From assembly GCA_025349905.2 (NCBI GenBank), contig MU624607.1:1-42158 (forward strand): a stretch of 42,158 nucleotides of DNA, read 5' to 3'. The translations under genes and the position numbers were made by a program. The stretch's first letter is position 1, and the number at the start of each line of letters is the position of its first letter. Shown in pieces: positions 31,916 to 42,158 of the stretch. The notes beneath the pieces are model-generated. The model searched no databases and had not been told where the DNA came from. It worked only from the letters and a program-made list of their open reading frames with translations. This DNA comes from Blastocladiella britannica. Lineage: Eukaryota; Blastocladiomycota; Blastocladiomycetes; Blastocladiales; Blastocladiaceae.

Positions 31916-33464
31916 ATGAGCTACACAACCCGCGCCCCAGCTCCGCTCCTGCCAGCCACGGACGCCGACGCCGCCGCGGTTCTGCTCAGCCTGGCGCACC
32001 TTCCGCCGTCGCCCATGCCCAGCTCTACCGAAACCAGTGCGTCATCGACCCCGCTCATGTCGCCTTCTCCGACGTCTCCCGTGTGGATCAGCAACAACGA
32101 TACCACCGCCATGGAAGAGCAAGAGGATCCAACTACTCGGCGCAGCAGCCATGGCGGCATCCGAGGGTCGCGCGGGGTCATGTGGACCCAGGCCGAGGAA
32201 GAGTGCTTGCAAGCGGCGCTGCGGCAGTACGGTACCGACTTTAAGAAAATCTACCACTACCACGGGCCCATGGGCCAGACCGACACTCGCCTGGCGCGGC
32301 TGTCGCACTTGCAGCTGGTCAACAAGTACCACAACTCGGTACGTCAGTCGTTATTTCAATGAAATTGTTTTCGATTGTGGGATCAAGGCGCATCAGAAAA
32401 GAAGTCTCAATTTCCATCACACGCCCCCAAAAACGACAGGTCAAGAAGGGGATCTGGTCGGCAGTCCACGCCCGCGCACCCGAGCACCGGTGCCAGTCGG
32501 CCCGGCAGCGAGCTCCCGCTGCGCGGTGGTCGCAGGCCCAGCTCCAGACACTGTTTTCGGCCGTGGTCGAGCATGGTCCGGACTGGGATGTCATTTACAG
32601 CCATTATGGGCCCAGCGGGACCGGTACACTCCCGCTGCTGGAGGCCAAGTGCGCTCGGAAAGCACTAGCGTATGTGCTCGACCGCCAGATCAAGCTTGGA
32701 GCGGCTCCGCCCAAAGTCATCGAGGCCCGGCGTAAACGCAAGCAGTATGGCATCAACTTTGGTGCGATCCCTATTTCTTTGTTTTTTGTTGGGGGGAAAA
32801 AATGAGCTTGCGGTGAGGATCCGAGTCGGACTCCTGCTGGATTGTTTTGTGATTGACTCGTCATTTTTTTTTTTTTTGGTGTCAATCCGTGTGGCGCAAC
32901 AAGAAAAAAACTGACTTGGACAAATCGTTGACAGCAGATGGGAACAACAACGAGGACATGGCGCTTCCCAGTCCACCACCTAGCGCAACCCACTTTACTA
33001 CAAGCGGCCTGTACTCGCCGGCGCTGACCCCGCTCCCCAGCCCCATGGTCCGTCCTGCACCCCTGGCGGAAACAGTCGCCTCAAGCGGGGTCCAGTACGC
33101 GACGACAGCGGCCCCACAAGTCATACCCGCCGTTCAACAACCACCACCGCAACTTGGAGCACCAGGAGCGCCAGGAAGCCGGGGCCGGTACCCAGCTCCT
33201 CCACCCCTCCACCTACACTTGCAGCGGCCGTTCCCGCCCCCGATCTCGCCCAACGTGGCGTCGTTCCCGCTTCCGCCGTCGCCGCTGGTGGACCACACAC
33301 CCGGTTCGCCGTTGCTGCCGAGCCCACGCATGCTGTACCCGGGATCGCATGTACTCAACTATCACCAACATGCGTCGGCCCCAAATCATTCGGTGTATGC
33401 TACTGCTACATCCCTTCCGCCGTCGCCGCCGCCGATTGTGCCCATGGAGCCTCGGTTTTGCTAA
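31916..33464 (+). CDS. Myb/SANT-like protein with two unusual repeats
   Basis: Three exons (31916-32338, 32440-32761, 32935-33464), phases 0 and 1, give 424 residues. A Ser/Pro-rich N-terminus is followed by a Myb-like repeat (VMWTQAEEECLQAALRQYG, KKIYHYHGPMG) at about 85-140 and a second one (ARWSQAQLQTLFSAVVEHG, WDVIYSHYGPSG) at about 170-225. Both share a Trp start, acidic first helix and a Y-x-H-x-GP-x-G loop where classic Myb repeats have the recognition helix. A basic run (RRKRKQ) follows, then a Pro/Ser-rich disordered tail of about 180 residues with repeated LPPSP/PLPSP units. DNA binding is likely but not proven. The acceptor of intron 2 could be 32934 or 32937; the phase favours 32934. 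DNA2 starts only 94 nt after its stop. Confidence 0.65.
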
Positions 33465-33558
33465 AGTGGAGTGCTTTGTGTCATACAAAAAAATTTAGAC
33501 ATCTCACTCGAAGAACATCTCTTTGCTCCTCAATCCCTGGACAGGCCCCAAATTCGTC

Positions 33559-36500
33559 ATGGCGGATCACCGTCCACGGCCTCCATTGTCACCTACTGCT
33601 GTTGCTCCTATTAACCCAACAGATGATATTGATGATCCCATACCGCCTGCCCACACCCCGCGACACCATCACCGCCAGCACCACCATAGCAGTGGTAATG
33701 CCACAATAGCAACACAACAACAACCGCCTCTGTATGCGCACTACGACGAGACTCCCAATCGGCCGTCCCGCACATCCTCGGGATCGCTCTCGGCGCTGTT
33801 TTCGTGGGGCAGCTCGCCTCCCAGTGGGCCTACGCCGCCCGTGATATCAACTACTACGATGGCAGCCATGGCTGGGACGCGTCCTGGTACTTTTTTTTTA
33901 CCCGTCTTTTCGTTATTTCTTGCCATAATGTAACAATAATCACCTACGACAGGAGCGAGCCCAACTACTCCGTCCATTCGCAAGGGCCCACGGCGCGCTG
34001 CGTCTACGCCCAACTTTGTCGCGTCTCCTGCTTCGGTACACCGCGTCCATTCCTTATTTTCTCACTGAAGCACTCACCTTATTTCGCTTGGCATGGGAAA
34101 TCGTGGAATGGCAATTCATAGGCGGCCGCGAAACGGAACGCGCCGCCATCGCCCCTCGAATCGCGGGCAGCAAAGCGCGGACGCGGATCCGGTGACGGAA
34201 CCACCGCCTCGGCAGCACCGTCGTCGCAGGGGATGGTTCGGATCCGCCGGGCTTCGAGCGCATTGGCTGTTCCGGCACCTGAACCTCTGGCACCTGTGCT
34301 TCGTCTGGATCCGGCCTTGGTCTCGCGCCTGCACTTGGCCGCACAGCATGCACGCAAGTCGGGGTCAGGTAGCGCTGGCGGTGCTGGATCTGTTGTCCCG
34401 CGGCCTCTGCCACCGCCCATCGCACCATCCTCATTTTCATCCTCCTCCTCTTCAGCGACCGTGCGTGCTGGTAATGGTAATGTGGGTGCCGAAAATATCG
34501 ACCCGGCTGCCACAATTCGGCCCGCGTCGTCTCCCGATTACTTTGCCGACGACCCGATAGGTGACGACGATGACGACGAGGCGTGGTCCGCGATCGTGGC
34601 TGCGATTCCGGTCCTTGAGCTCGCGGCACCGCCTCCACCACCACCGCCACCACCCCTCATGGCCAGGGCGAGCGAGCAGCTGCTCAATTCCGACGATGCC
34701 CTGTTTAGCGACGACGACGACGATTTTTTCGATGCGGCCATGGCGGCGCTGCCCGACACACTTAATGGCTCATTCGGCTCGTCCACCGTACCATTACCAC
34801 CATTGCATGTGCATCGCGATTCGATTGCGCCGGCCGCGGCAGGCGAATTTACACTGCCTGTGCCACCGCGATTGCCACCACCGCCACCACCGCCCCAGGA
34901 AACGGACCCCTGGCGCGCGTACCCGTCGTCGCAACTGCCCGTGCGGCGGTACGTGATAGTCGCAACTGTACCGGCGCGCGACCACGTCCGCGTCCTGGTG
35001 TTGCCGGCGCAGACCACTGATGCTGACCGCACGAACGACTCAACTGTCGTCACTGGAACCGTTGCTACGGGACCCATTTCAAAGTCGGCGGCGGTGGCAA
35101 CACAGGTCCCCACATCGCTTTTGCTGCGCGACGTGTGGCGGTCGCTTGAGCTGCACGCGGGAGATACCATCAACGTGATCGTGACCGCATTTGCCGACAC
35201 CGGTAATCCCAGCAGTCATGAGGATGGTGGTGGTCTACCACGACTCGTGGCTCCCGCCAGCGCCACAACATTAACTGCATCAGTACAGACCCCACTGGTG
35301 ATTGACAACACGCACCATTTTGTGGTAGTCCACCCGGACACGCTGGTCAGTGGCTCCAATATCGCCGAAGCGTCGACATGCGTGCGTCGCGAAGTGCTAA
35401 AACGCCGGGTCGTGGTAGGCGGCGGCGCATCGCGCGCGGCCGAATTAGGGACGCTGGCGCACAATGTGATCCAGGACTTGCTAGCGGCGCTCTCGACCGA
35501 CTCCAACTTGCTTCACGGCGACCCAGAACACTTGCAGCCGCTGGTGGCCGACGCGACGGCCGCGGCGCTCCGGACCCGGGCCGTGGAACTCGCGGCGACA
35601 AACGTGTCGTCGGCGCAGGCGTACGCGTGGATCGACCAGGTATGGGCACGCACCGACCGCGCGCTCGTCGACCCGCTGATGCGCGTTAGCCCCGGGGCGT
35701 GCCCTGGAGTGCACATTGAGCGCGTGCTGGATATCGAGGAGGCGGTCGCGGCTCCGAGTTTTGGGATTCAGGGTAAACTCGACGGGACTATTTTGGGCAG
35801 CGTGCCGATGGAAATGACGGGGCTGCTTCGCGGCAATGGTGTCGGTGGTGGTGGTCGCACGAGCTGGCCAGTGGCACAACCAGCAGCAGCAGCTCCGCAG
35901 CGCCGCGTGCGCGGCATCATGCCGTTCGAAATCAAGTCGGGCAAGCCGCGGCCATTATCGCACAATGCACAGGTGCTCATGTACGCGGCCGCCCTGCTGG
36001 ACGTGTACCCGCGCGAGGCGGTGGCGCCGGTCGGGGGTGTCTTGTATAATGCCGGCGCCACCACACCCGAAGGAGCGACGTCAACGACTGCGGGTGGAGG
36101 AGACGGGACTGAACCGCCCCGTCGGGACGCAGCAGCAGCCATCACCGACGCGGTCTCGGTGGTTCCGCTCGAGCACGGAACGGTCCGCGACCTGGTGATG
36201 GTGCGCAACCAGCTGGCGTGCGCCAACCGCAGCTCGAGCGCGTCCGGATCGGGCTTGGCCGCTGCTCGCCCAACGCCGTTGCCACCCATGCTGGGCCCGA
36301 CCGCCGCCGCCAGCACTTGCGCCCGGTGCTTTCAGCGCGACACGTGTCTGGCAGTGCACGCGTCGACCGAGCACGGGTCGGCGGGGTCGTCTGGGTGCGG
36401 CGAGGAGTTGTGGGAAAAGGCCGTCGGGCACTGGGCGCCCGAGCACGCGGCGTTCTTGCGCAAGTGGCTTAGGCTCGTGGATCTCGAGGCGGCCGCGAAC

Positions 36501-38676
36501 GCTGACCAGAGCGTGCCGGTGTGGATGCGCGATATGGGGATCGCGGTCATGGGACTGATGCTCGCGCGCGTCGCACCCGTTCTCTCTGTGGCCGCCCCCG
36601 CTGGACCAGCTGCCTTATCGACGACGACAAATGCAGCTCCGCCACCACCGCCAAAGCCGCCGACCAAGTTTCATTTGTATTTCGAGAGCCATGTGTCAAC
36701 CCGCGTGCATCCTCCTCATCAACAACAGCGCCAATTCGACGGACGACCTGCTCTGCGCATGAACGTTGGGGACCGCGTGGTAGTGTCGCGTGAGCATGGT
36801 CCGTACGAACTTGCATCGGGAATCGTGCACTCGCTCGACCTCGATTCGGGCAAAGTGGTGGTGGCCGTCAATCGCGCATTCCGCGGCCAGCCCGTCCGAC
36901 GATCCGCAGGCAATACAGCGGCATCCACCACCCGGTACCGCATCGACTCGTACGAGTTTGACAGCCACCGCACGACCGCATCCATGCGCGGCAATCTCGT
37001 GCGCATGTTCTTGGCCCGCGAATCGCGGCTGCGCGACCTGGTCGTCGACTTGGTTCCTCCCCGCGTCCCCACCGCCCCCGAACCGTTGTTGGCATCTTTG
37101 TCCGAGTTGGATATCGCGTCTCTTAACCCACAGCAGCAGCGCGTGGTCACGCACTGCACCGCGCCCGACCAGGACTACACGCTGGTGGTCGGGATGCCGG
37201 GGACCGGCAAGTCCACCACGCTCGCGCACGTGGTCAAAGTGCTGGCACAGCGCGGAGACCGCGTACTGCTGGCATCGCACACGCACTCGGCCGTGGACAC
37301 GGTGCTGCGCAAAGCAAGAGGGCTCGGGGTCGGGTTCGTAAGGCTCGGTGCCGTTTCGCGCGTGCACCCGGACATTGCCGACGCGGTGCTGGCCGGGTGC
37401 GCCACGCCAGAGGACGTCAAGCTTACCTGGAATGCGGCCAAGGTCGTGGGCGTGACCTGTCTCGGGGCCGCTACCCACCCGCTGCTTCAGCAAGAGATTG
37501 CGGCACCGGTGCCTCCGACCAAGGACGCCGCGGCCGCCGCCGATCTGGTCACGGACAAGGACGACGTGATTGTGGATGTTCTGGACGCCAACGACGCGAC
37601 TAAAAAACCCGAGCCGTGGTTCGACGTGTGCATTGTTGACGAGGCATCGCAAATCTCGCTCCCGACCGCGCTCGCGCCCCTGGCACTGGCGAAACGGTTT
37701 ATCCTGGTCGGCGACCACCACCAGCTGTCGCCGATCGTGCGGTCCACCGAAGCTCATGCCGGCGGGTACGGTACGTCGCTGTTTGAGCGGCTGCTCGAGG
37801 CGCACCCGCACGCGGCCGTGTCGCTGGCCGTCCAGTACCGCATGAACCAGGAAATCATGGCCCTCGCTAACGCTCTGACGTACCATGGCGCGCTGGTGTG
37901 TGGGTCGGACGACGTGGCCAACCAGCGGTTGGTGGTGGACCCGGCGGCACTAGTAGGTATGCCGGAGTGGCTGCGTAACGTCATGACGGGCCCGAGCGTG
38001 CTGTTCCTCGATGCCCCGCACTGTTCCGAGGAAGTTCTAGGCGCGGCGATCGCCAGTGATGGGGCCGCTGTCGTGACAGAGCCCAATAACAATGGTCCGG
38101 TGGGGAGCGATCTGGGGGGCATCTTGAATCCGGGCCAGGTGGTCATGGTGTGCGACATTGTCCGCGCCGTCGCGGCCTGTACCGGCACCGATCCGTCCGA
38201 GATTGGAGTGATTACTCCGTACCGCGCGCAGCTGGCGCGCATCAAGGCCGCGTTGTTGCCTCCACCCTCTTCACCGCAACCGCTCCTGTCGATGACGGCG
38301 CCGTCACCGCTCACACTTTCGGCTGCACCCGCGACCACCACGGGGCTGGAAAGAATCGAAGTCAGCACCATTGACCAGTACCAGGGCCGTGACAAGGCGT
38401 GCATTGTGGTGTCGCTGGTGCGGTGCAATTCTGGCGGTCAGGTATTTATTCATTTCAATTCCTTAGTTGTGGTGGCATCTCACCCTCGCACAATTACAAA
38501 AGGTCGGCGACCTCTTGCGCGACTGGAAACGCATCAATGTCGCACTCACGCGCGCGCGGGCCAAGCTAATCCTGATCGGGTGTGCTCGCACGCTGCGACA
38601 TGCCCTGCTGTGGAACACCTTTTTGGATCTGGCGGATCGGAACGGATGGATCTTGCGGGTGGATGACAACCCGTAG
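33559..38676 (+). CDS. DNA2: DNA2 replication nuclease-helicase
   Basis: Four exons (33559-33886, 33953-34035, 34122-38441, 38503-38676) give 1634 residues. The first roughly 400 residues are disordered with acidic ([11 protein letters not shown]) and poly-Pro runs. The Dna2 nuclease follows: [17 protein letters not shown] (about 540), [13 protein letters not shown] (580), GKLDGTI (688), FEIKSGKP (740). The iron-sulphur cysteines [10 protein letters not shown] lie near 870, with the earlier Cys of STC as the likely fourth ligand. The SF1 helicase carries Walker [10 protein letters not shown] (1161), DEASQISLP (1310), [17 protein letters not shown] (1374), [15 protein letters not shown] (1557) and [11 protein letters not shown] near the end. 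DNA2 trims Okazaki flaps and resects double-strand breaks. It is longer than usual because of the N-terminus and low-complexity inserts in the nuclease and helicase parts. The start is the first ATG after the upstream gene. Confidence 0.95.
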
Positions 38677-38786
38677 CTACCGGCGTCGAAGTAGCCATTT
38701 GGCGAACCTGCAATAGATAGCCTTTGTTTGCATACAATATTCATGCACATCGCGAAGCAGCCATTCTTTTTTTTTTTGTGGATCAG

Positions 38787-38897
38787 GGCATCACGTTTCC
38801 GGACTGGTTGCTCAACACCAACGCCTCGGAGGTGGATCTGGCACCTTTGGCGACTACAGCACTTTTGTTTTATCATGAAGAATGTATGTTTTTTTGA
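38787..38897 (+). other. Exon-like segment of uncertain owner, coding-like on both strands
   Basis: On the plus strand a T-rich tract and gatcag acceptor precede an open stretch (FPDWLLNTNASEVDLAPL) that ends at a TGA; a gtatgt donor-like site is at 38884. On the minus strand, positions 38861-38783 could be a last exon of the MYND gene. A GTGAAG donor at 38909 and a CAAAAG acceptor would join in phase and replace the stop at 38906 with 26 more residues after the Leu at the junction. The 48-nt intron would be shorter than any other here. I cannot decide between these and chance. Confidence 0.3.
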
Positions 38898-38905
38898 ATG
38901 TCCCT

Positions 38906-40596
38906 TCACAGTTCCTGGATCCGAGCCTCACGAATTGGGACTGAGTGAGCAAAAGTCGCATCCTCGCTTCCACCCACCGACTCCTCAGCCGAATCCGCAA
39001 TTGCCGGTGATGGTAACGGAGTCGCCATCAACGCGCACAACTTCTTGTGTCCGCCCGATTTCCACCCTTTGATCTGGCACGGCCGCGAGCAGTACCATTC
39101 GGCGCGACACCCCGAGCACCGTTGCGTAGCGGGAGCGCCGCACGTCGCGCACTGCGGGTCCGACTCGCTCATGGCTTCCAGCATCGACCAATCGTAGACG
39201 CTGGCGAGCGTTACCGCCAGTGCTTGGTTGGCGGCGGGCGTCGCGTGCTTGGCTACAAACTCGGACGCCACCGCGGGCCAGTCGGCGGACACGGGCTCCA
39301 GCGACGGCAAAGCTTCGACTAAACCGGCGATTGAGATGCCGCTGCTAGTGCCGGCCAGTTCGGACGGATCGGACAGCTGGATGGTGAGCAGGTAACGCAT
39401 CGTGTGTTCTAGAAACGGCAGTTGGGTGAGCAGGGACTGGTTTCGTTCAAACTGGGCCAGTAGCTGTTGCATGTGTGTGTGTGTGAGTACGGTGTGATCC
39501 AATAAGCTAAATTGAGATACCGTACCGAAAGCAAAGCGGCCCGCCGGTGCTCGGTGATCTCGTACCGGCGCTGCACGTCCGCGTCCAGCAGCAGCTGCGT
39601 CAACGCCATCCATGCCAGCGCCTCGGGCTTGCACACCAGATCGGCGTCCTCGGCGGTCGCGCGCGCTGTCCACGCGCCGTCAGCGTACATGTAGGTGACG
39701 AGAGGACCCTTTGCAGTGGCACGCGCTTTTTGCTCCCAGGGCCGCCGGTCCAGCAGCGACGCCAGCAGGTAGATCACGTCGCGCGTGTGCGTCAGACGCT
39801 CACGGACCGACAGCGGCAAGTGCGACGTGTGGTGCGATAGATGCGCAATCACCGCCAGTGCGTGCAGCGACGAGTCAAAGGTGCACTTCTTTTCCTGCTG
39901 CATCACGGTCTTTTGGGTGTGCCGTCGTCAGCTGTCAATGTAAAAAAAAAAAAAAATGGGACATTGGTCAGATACGTACTTCCAGCTCGGACAGTTGAGT
40001 TGCCCCCGCCGCGCCTTCGGCGGTAGGGATCGGCGGCCGGTCCGGATCCGCCACCAACCCCACGATCCCGTCGGCAGCGATATCCACCAGATCCACCAGC
40101 ACGTCGGCGGCCGCGTCCACTGCATCGCGCTTGAACAGGCACGCCTGTAGGAGGACCATGAGCGACGGCTCGTACGCCATCACCGCATACGCAACCACCG
40201 CCGCGTGCGTGGCCGCGTGCTTGCGCACCCGCGGCAGCACGAAACGCTTCCATGCTCGAGCAACTTGCAAATGATGTACAAGAGTCGCCAATGCTCCAGT
40301 ACGCTCAATGATCGCATCGGTCACGGTGTCTTCGCGGCCCTCGCGAACCGCTAACGTCGAGTGCATGCAGAGCCGCTCGGTTGCTGTGTACATTGAATGC
40401 CAACTATTTTATTTTGGCATATGCGTAAGTCAATAGTGAAGTGCTTGGCAGCTGGACAGACTTCGTACCGCTGCGAGCCATACTCGGCGGCGGTCAGGGG
40501 GCGGATCGCGGTTTCCAAAAGTGCACCCAGTTGCTCAGGGCTCAGGCGCGGGGTCTCGTCGCCCAGGGGCGCGCCAGTGGAGGATAGAATCGACAT
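38906..40596 (-). CDS. MYND zinc-finger protein, MUB1/SamB-like
   Basis: Four exons (40469-40596, 39980-40403, 39526-39909, 38906-39463), phases 2, 0, 0, give 497 residues. The N-terminal two thirds is all-helical with armadillo-like character (CMHSTLAVREGREDTVTDAI, DAAADVLVDLVDIAADGIV, SLHALAVIAHLSHH). Near residue 430 a MYND zinc finger is complete: CATCG, QRCSGCR, WYCSRPCQ, WKSGGHKKLC, so all eight ligands are visible. The armadillo-plus-C-terminal-MYND order resembles fungal MUB1/SamB, which partners the Ubr2 ubiquitin ligase in yeast. That assignment is by architecture and is not firm. The C-terminus is Ser/Ala-rich. An alternative last exon at 38783-38861 is possible. It converges on DNA2 with 229 nt between the stops. 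Confidence 0.75.
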
Positions 40597-40835
40597 GATA
40601 AGTTGTGGTTGGTCCGTTAGTGCGATGGGAAAAGAATCAAGCAGCAAAAAAAAATCCGATGTGAAAATGATTACACATGGACTTCCCCTCTTTTGAGAAT
40701 AACTTGTATAACATGCTGTCTTTGTAGTTACGCTTTTGGACTGGACTGGATTCGATTGGATTGCCTGGCAGATCGATAGAAGTACGACCAATTCATTAAG
40801 GGTGCGCAACGGTGTTCCTTTGACCAAACTATAAA

Positions 40836-42158
40836 ATGGTTATTCCAATCGAAATCGTGGACCGAGTGCTCGCGTTTGCCGCCGCGCTACCCGTGTGCCA
40901 TTTGCCGCTCCGTATGGCCAGGGCCGTGAGCGATCCGGATCGGTTGAAGTGTTTGACGGGTGTCGGTGCAGCCGCCGCCGTCCTTCCGCGCACCGCACGC
41001 ATGGCACTCTTGCTCCTGGAGCAAGGCACGGCGGTTGCGGCCGCGAAATGTGGTCGGGTCGACCTGTTGGCGCTCCGGCCTAGCTTGGGCCTTCCCGTGG
41101 TGGACAATGGAGGCGACTCGATTCATGCGCTGGTGGTCAGTGCATCCCGCGGAGGCCACGCTTCGGTTCTGGCCTGGCTGATGGCGCACGGCCATTTCCA
41201 TCCGTCAGCAGCGAAGATCGACATGGTCGCCGACTCTATGGCCGCCGCGTCCGAGGGCAATTCTTTGCAAGTCCTCGACTGGTGGAGGGCAAATGCGAAC
41301 ATCTCGCTCCACCGAGTGATTGAGCACGGCGTTCCGCCCTTGGTCTTGCTCGCCAGTGCCACCGCGGGCCACTTACAAACGATGCAATGGTGGTGCCGCC
41401 ACGTCCCGTCGCCGCAACCCGACCAGTTGTTGTTTGCGGCCCCGATCTACGGCCAAGCGATCTCGCGCAGCCGCCAATCAGAGTCGCTGGCCTGGTGGTT
41501 CCGCGAATATGCGCTCGATATCAACATTATGCGGCGGCCCGTGACCTGGGACGACGACGACCAAGTCGCGTTTGCCATGGCCGCGCCCATGGACCTGCTG
41601 GCATCCGAAATCGATACCTCTCCCCACTTGGATGGGGCGGCGAGTCTGAGCGATACAGAGTGGCACTGGGTCGAGGGATTTTCGCTGGCAGGGCGTACCG
41701 ACGCTCTTGACTGGTACTTTACGGCGCGCCAGCTCCCGCTCGCCACGCTCAAACGAATTGCGGACGGCCTGAAACTCTGGAAGTGCCCGATCGCGACCTT
41801 GGACTGGTGGCACGCCAAGCTACAGCGGAAAATGTTCGCGCTTTCGACCCCCCGGGCGGCGTCCGCGGGCCGCGTCGACGTGCTCGAGTGGGCGGTCGTC
41901 GAGCACGGGCTGCGCATGCCGCGGTTCCACGGATCCACGAGCACCTTGACCAAGGTCTTTGAGAACGGCCAGCTGGAAGTGGTGCGGTGGCTCAAGGCCC
42001 ACGGGGCCGACATCCAACTCAAACCGAAATATACCGATGCTGCCAGCTTGAACGAGAACACGGCGCTCTTGGACTGGATCCTGGCCGAGTGCGTGGCCGC
42101 CAACATGGCCATGCCTTGTACCCCGCTGGCACTGAGTCACGCGTCGCGTGGAGGCAGC
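40836..42158 (+). CDS. Ankyrin-like tryptophan-rich repeat protein (open at right edge)
   Basis: From ATG 40836 the frame is open for 441 codons to the window end with no stop and no clear intron. The N-terminus IPIEIVDRVLAFAAAL resembles the short F-box-like or cap helix found before such repeats. Then come degenerate repeats of about 30-50 residues, each with a Trp pair or Trp in helix 2: LAWLMAHG, VLDWWRAN, TMQWWCRH, SLAWWFRE, ALDWYFTA, TLDWWHAK, VLEWAVVEHG, VVRWLKAHGADI and LLDWILAE. The LKAHGAD form is a regular ankyrin signature and the rest are drifted. Ankyrin repeats bind proteins; the partner is unknown. It is divergent from the MYND gene with 239 nt between starts. The 3' end is missing. 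Confidence 0.8.
   Translation, partial: MVIPIEIVDRVLAFAAALPVCHLPLRMARAVSDPDRLKCLTGVGAAAAVLPRTARMALLLLEQGTAVAAAKCGRVDLLALRPSLGLPVVDNGGDSIHALVVSASRGGHASVLAWLMAHGHFHPSAAKIDMVADSMAAASEGNSLQVLDWWRANANISLHRVIEHGVPPLVLLASATAGHLQTMQWWCRHVPSPQPDQLLFAAPIYGQAISRSRQSESLAWWFREYALDINIMRRPVTWDDDDQVAFAMAAPMDLLASEIDTSPHLDGAASLSDTEWHWVEGFSLAGRTDALDWYFTARQLPLATLKRIADGLKLWKCPIATLDWWHAKLQRKMFALSTPRAASAGRVDVLEWAVVEHGLRMPRFHGSTSTLTKVFENGQLEVVRWLKAHGADIQLKPKYTDAASLNENTALLDWILAECVAANMAMPCTPLALSHASRGGS

Noticed and set aside
38884..38910. 27-nt plus-strand intron joining an exon to a FLDPSLTNWD-like end
   Set aside because: Too short for this genome, and the phases do not join; the right part is the antisense of the MYND gene end.
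1..42158. CRISPR arrays, rRNA, tRNA, insertion sequences or intact transposons
   Set aside because: No regularly spaced direct repeats, rRNA-like stretches, convincing tRNA folds or transposase/reverse-transcriptase motifs were seen by eye; a tRNAscan or repeat search could still find something.

Overview
This is nuclear DNA of a GC-rich, intron-bearing eukaryote. It is most likely a zoosporic fungus of the Blastocladiomycota type. That placement is inferred from the gene content (a class C GPCR with sugar-binding ectodomains, membrane-bound spermidine-synthase-like protein, exportin-T, Tudor-SN, MYND and degenerate ankyrin-like proteins) and from about 40 short introns. The introns are mostly 50-90 nt, usually with GTACGT/GTATGT-like donors and often a CTGAC/CTGAG-like branch motif. 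No bacterial operons, CRISPR arrays, rRNAs or convincing tRNAs were seen. All gene models were spliced by eye with phase checks at every junction.

Layout. 1-3010 holds two minus-strand genes: a cytochrome b561 protein that runs into a cytochrome-b5-like segment cut by the left edge, and a P-loop GTPase joined to a cysteine-rich array. 3330-7497 (+) is a ten-exon class C GPCR with two tandem bacterial-type sugar-binding domains, an EGF-like module and seven membrane segments. 7552-9422 (-) is a BAR-like protein. 9830-12911 (+) is Tudor-SN (SND1). 12998-14984 (-) is a leucine-rich-repeat membrane protein in which seven successive exons are each exactly 72 nt, one repeat per exon. 15197-17634 (-) is a polytopic membrane protein with a spermidine-synthase-like domain. 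18170-18907 (+) is a secreted Thr/Val-linker protein.

19051-23589 holds three closely packed minus-strand genes: a SANT-like, RG-rich nuclear-type protein, a single-pass secretory-pathway protein, and an LPMO-like secreted protein with a C-terminal chitin-binding-like module. 24181-24891 is a decayed zinc-knuckle gene. 25288-29288 (-) is exportin-T (LOS1/XPOT). 29866-31541 (+) is a single-pass acidic-tailed protein. 31916-33464 (+) is a Myb/SANT-like protein. 33559-38676 (+) is the DNA2 nuclease-helicase. 38906-40596 (-) is a MYND zinc-finger protein. 40836-42158 (+) is an ankyrin-like tryptophan-rich repeat protein open at the right edge.

How they fit together: housekeeping genes (SND1 in RNA metabolism, LOS1 in tRNA export, DNA2 in replication and repair) sit among lineage-specific surface and sensing genes (GPCR, LRR receptor-like protein, LPMO-like protein, b561). 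Intergenic spaces are short. Several neighbours are convergent with only 55-230 nt between stops, and several divergent pairs share one upstream region. The most notable items are the GPCR architecture, the LRR exon structure and the GTPase with its cysteine array.
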